From Campylobacterota bacterium (GTDB lineage Bacteria; Campylobacterota; Campylobacteria; Campylobacterales; SZUA-545), in the NCBI GenBank assembly GCA_030836705.1, contig JAUPLZ010000172.1:1-5150 (forward strand): a stretch of 5,150 bases of DNA. The letters are read 5' to 3'. Every line of letters starts with the position of its first letter. Position 1 is the first letter of the stretch. The notes below the pieces were generated by a model that worked only from the letters and a program-made list of their open reading frames with translations, had not been told where the DNA came from and did no database searches. This document shows positions 4,719 through 5,150 of this stretch, piece after piece. A program made the position numbers and the translations under genes.

Positions 4719-5150
4719 TGAGAACTATCTTATTACTTCTAATTGGTATCATACTTTTACCTTACACTATTATTCAGAGTATTATGGTTAATGTATTTGG
4801 AAAAGTTGGAGAAGGTCTTGATCTAACCTCTAGGGAGATGATTAGCATATTAAAGCGTTTTCGAGAAGAAGCAGGAACAGAAAAAAGCCTTTTAAAATAT
4901 TTACAAGATAAGAATATACTGTACAGAATTATTGATGATAAAATTGTGTGGAATATGCCACAAAGAGGTAGAGGTAATGATTATCTTTTGGAATATGATA
5001 AAGAAAGTAAACTATTGAATATGTATTACATATTAATAACTAATCAACCAAGTCAAGTTCATATCATTTCATTGAACAATAAAGATAGAACAGTTATTAT
5101 ATCAGAATGTGATAAAAAAGATTTGATGGATTTTGAAAAAGAATTATATA
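4718..5150 (+). CDS. Membrane-anchored hypothetical protein, 3' end outside window
   Basis: The frame is open from GTG 4718 to the end of the window (144 codons seen, no stop). The N-terminus is a clear hydrophobic anchor (residues 3-19: TILLLLIGIILLPYTII), followed by a linker and then a domain resembling the soluble protein encoded at 3658. SREMISILKRFREEAG and LLKYLQDKNILY (38-69) line up with its residues 17-47, and DDKIVW lines up with its DDEKTISW. A C-terminal run of strands and a charged helix (KKDLMDFEKEL) follows. There is no lipobox cysteine, so it is an anchor or an uncleaved signal rather than a lipoprotein. The anchored and soluble versions in one operon may interact or compete for one partner, which is inference. 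The family is not recognised. Confidence 0.72.
   Translation, partial: MRTILLLLIGIILLPYTIIQSIMVNVFGKVGEGLDLTSREMISILKRFREEAGTEKSLLKYLQDKNILYRIIDDKIVWNMPQRGRGNDYLLEYDKESKLLNMYYILITNQPSQVHIISLNNKDRTVIISECDKKDLMDFEKELY

Overview
The window joins a conserved chromosomal gene block to an AT-rich accessory region. The host is most likely a Campylobacterota member (Sulfurimonas/Sulfurovum-like). The reasons are the gene order inositol monophosphatase-like gene then accD, which I recall from Campylobacter jejuni and relatives, the style of the AccD protein, and a Sel1/Hcp-type cysteine-rich repeat gene typical of that phylum. This placement is inference from the sequence alone.

Region 1 (1-2187) is ordinary chromosome. 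It holds the 3' part of an inositol monophosphatase family gene, a complete accD (carboxyltransferase beta subunit of acetyl-CoA carboxylase), and a thiamine phosphate synthase/TenI family gene overlapping accD by 4 bases. These three genes are tightly packed and look like one transcript. After a 118-base gap comes a 57-residue four-cysteine protein with a strong ribosome binding site, then a hairpin with a T-rich tail that probably ends transcription.

Region 2 (2188-3225) begins with a G-rich spacer containing a perfect Shine-Dalgarno sequence and a possible short leader ORF. Two AT-rich genes follow with no space between them: a three-helix membrane protein and a protein with one membrane anchor and a cytosolic helical part. 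Both resemble uncharacterised families that I recall from accessory regions. A 20-codon ORF coupled to the second gene looks like the stub of a third gene.

Region 3 (3226-3563) is a broken Sel1-repeat gene for a secreted protein. Its expected ATG start is ACG, and its frame shifts in a way that a 14-base deletion between short direct repeats would explain. Its base composition resembles the chromosomal block rather than its AT-rich neighbours.

Region 4 (3564-5150) is a second AT-rich block with its own promoter-like sequence (TATAAT preceded by a tandem AAGGTAAC repeat). It carries four tightly packed genes of unknown function: a soluble protein, a 141-residue protein, a 63-residue two-helix membrane protein, and a membrane-anchored protein that runs off the end. 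The first and last appear to be divergent paralogues, one soluble and one anchored. This is the best candidate here for an undescribed system, but nothing in the sequence reveals its function. No tRNA, rRNA, CRISPR array, transposase, integrase or origin was seen.
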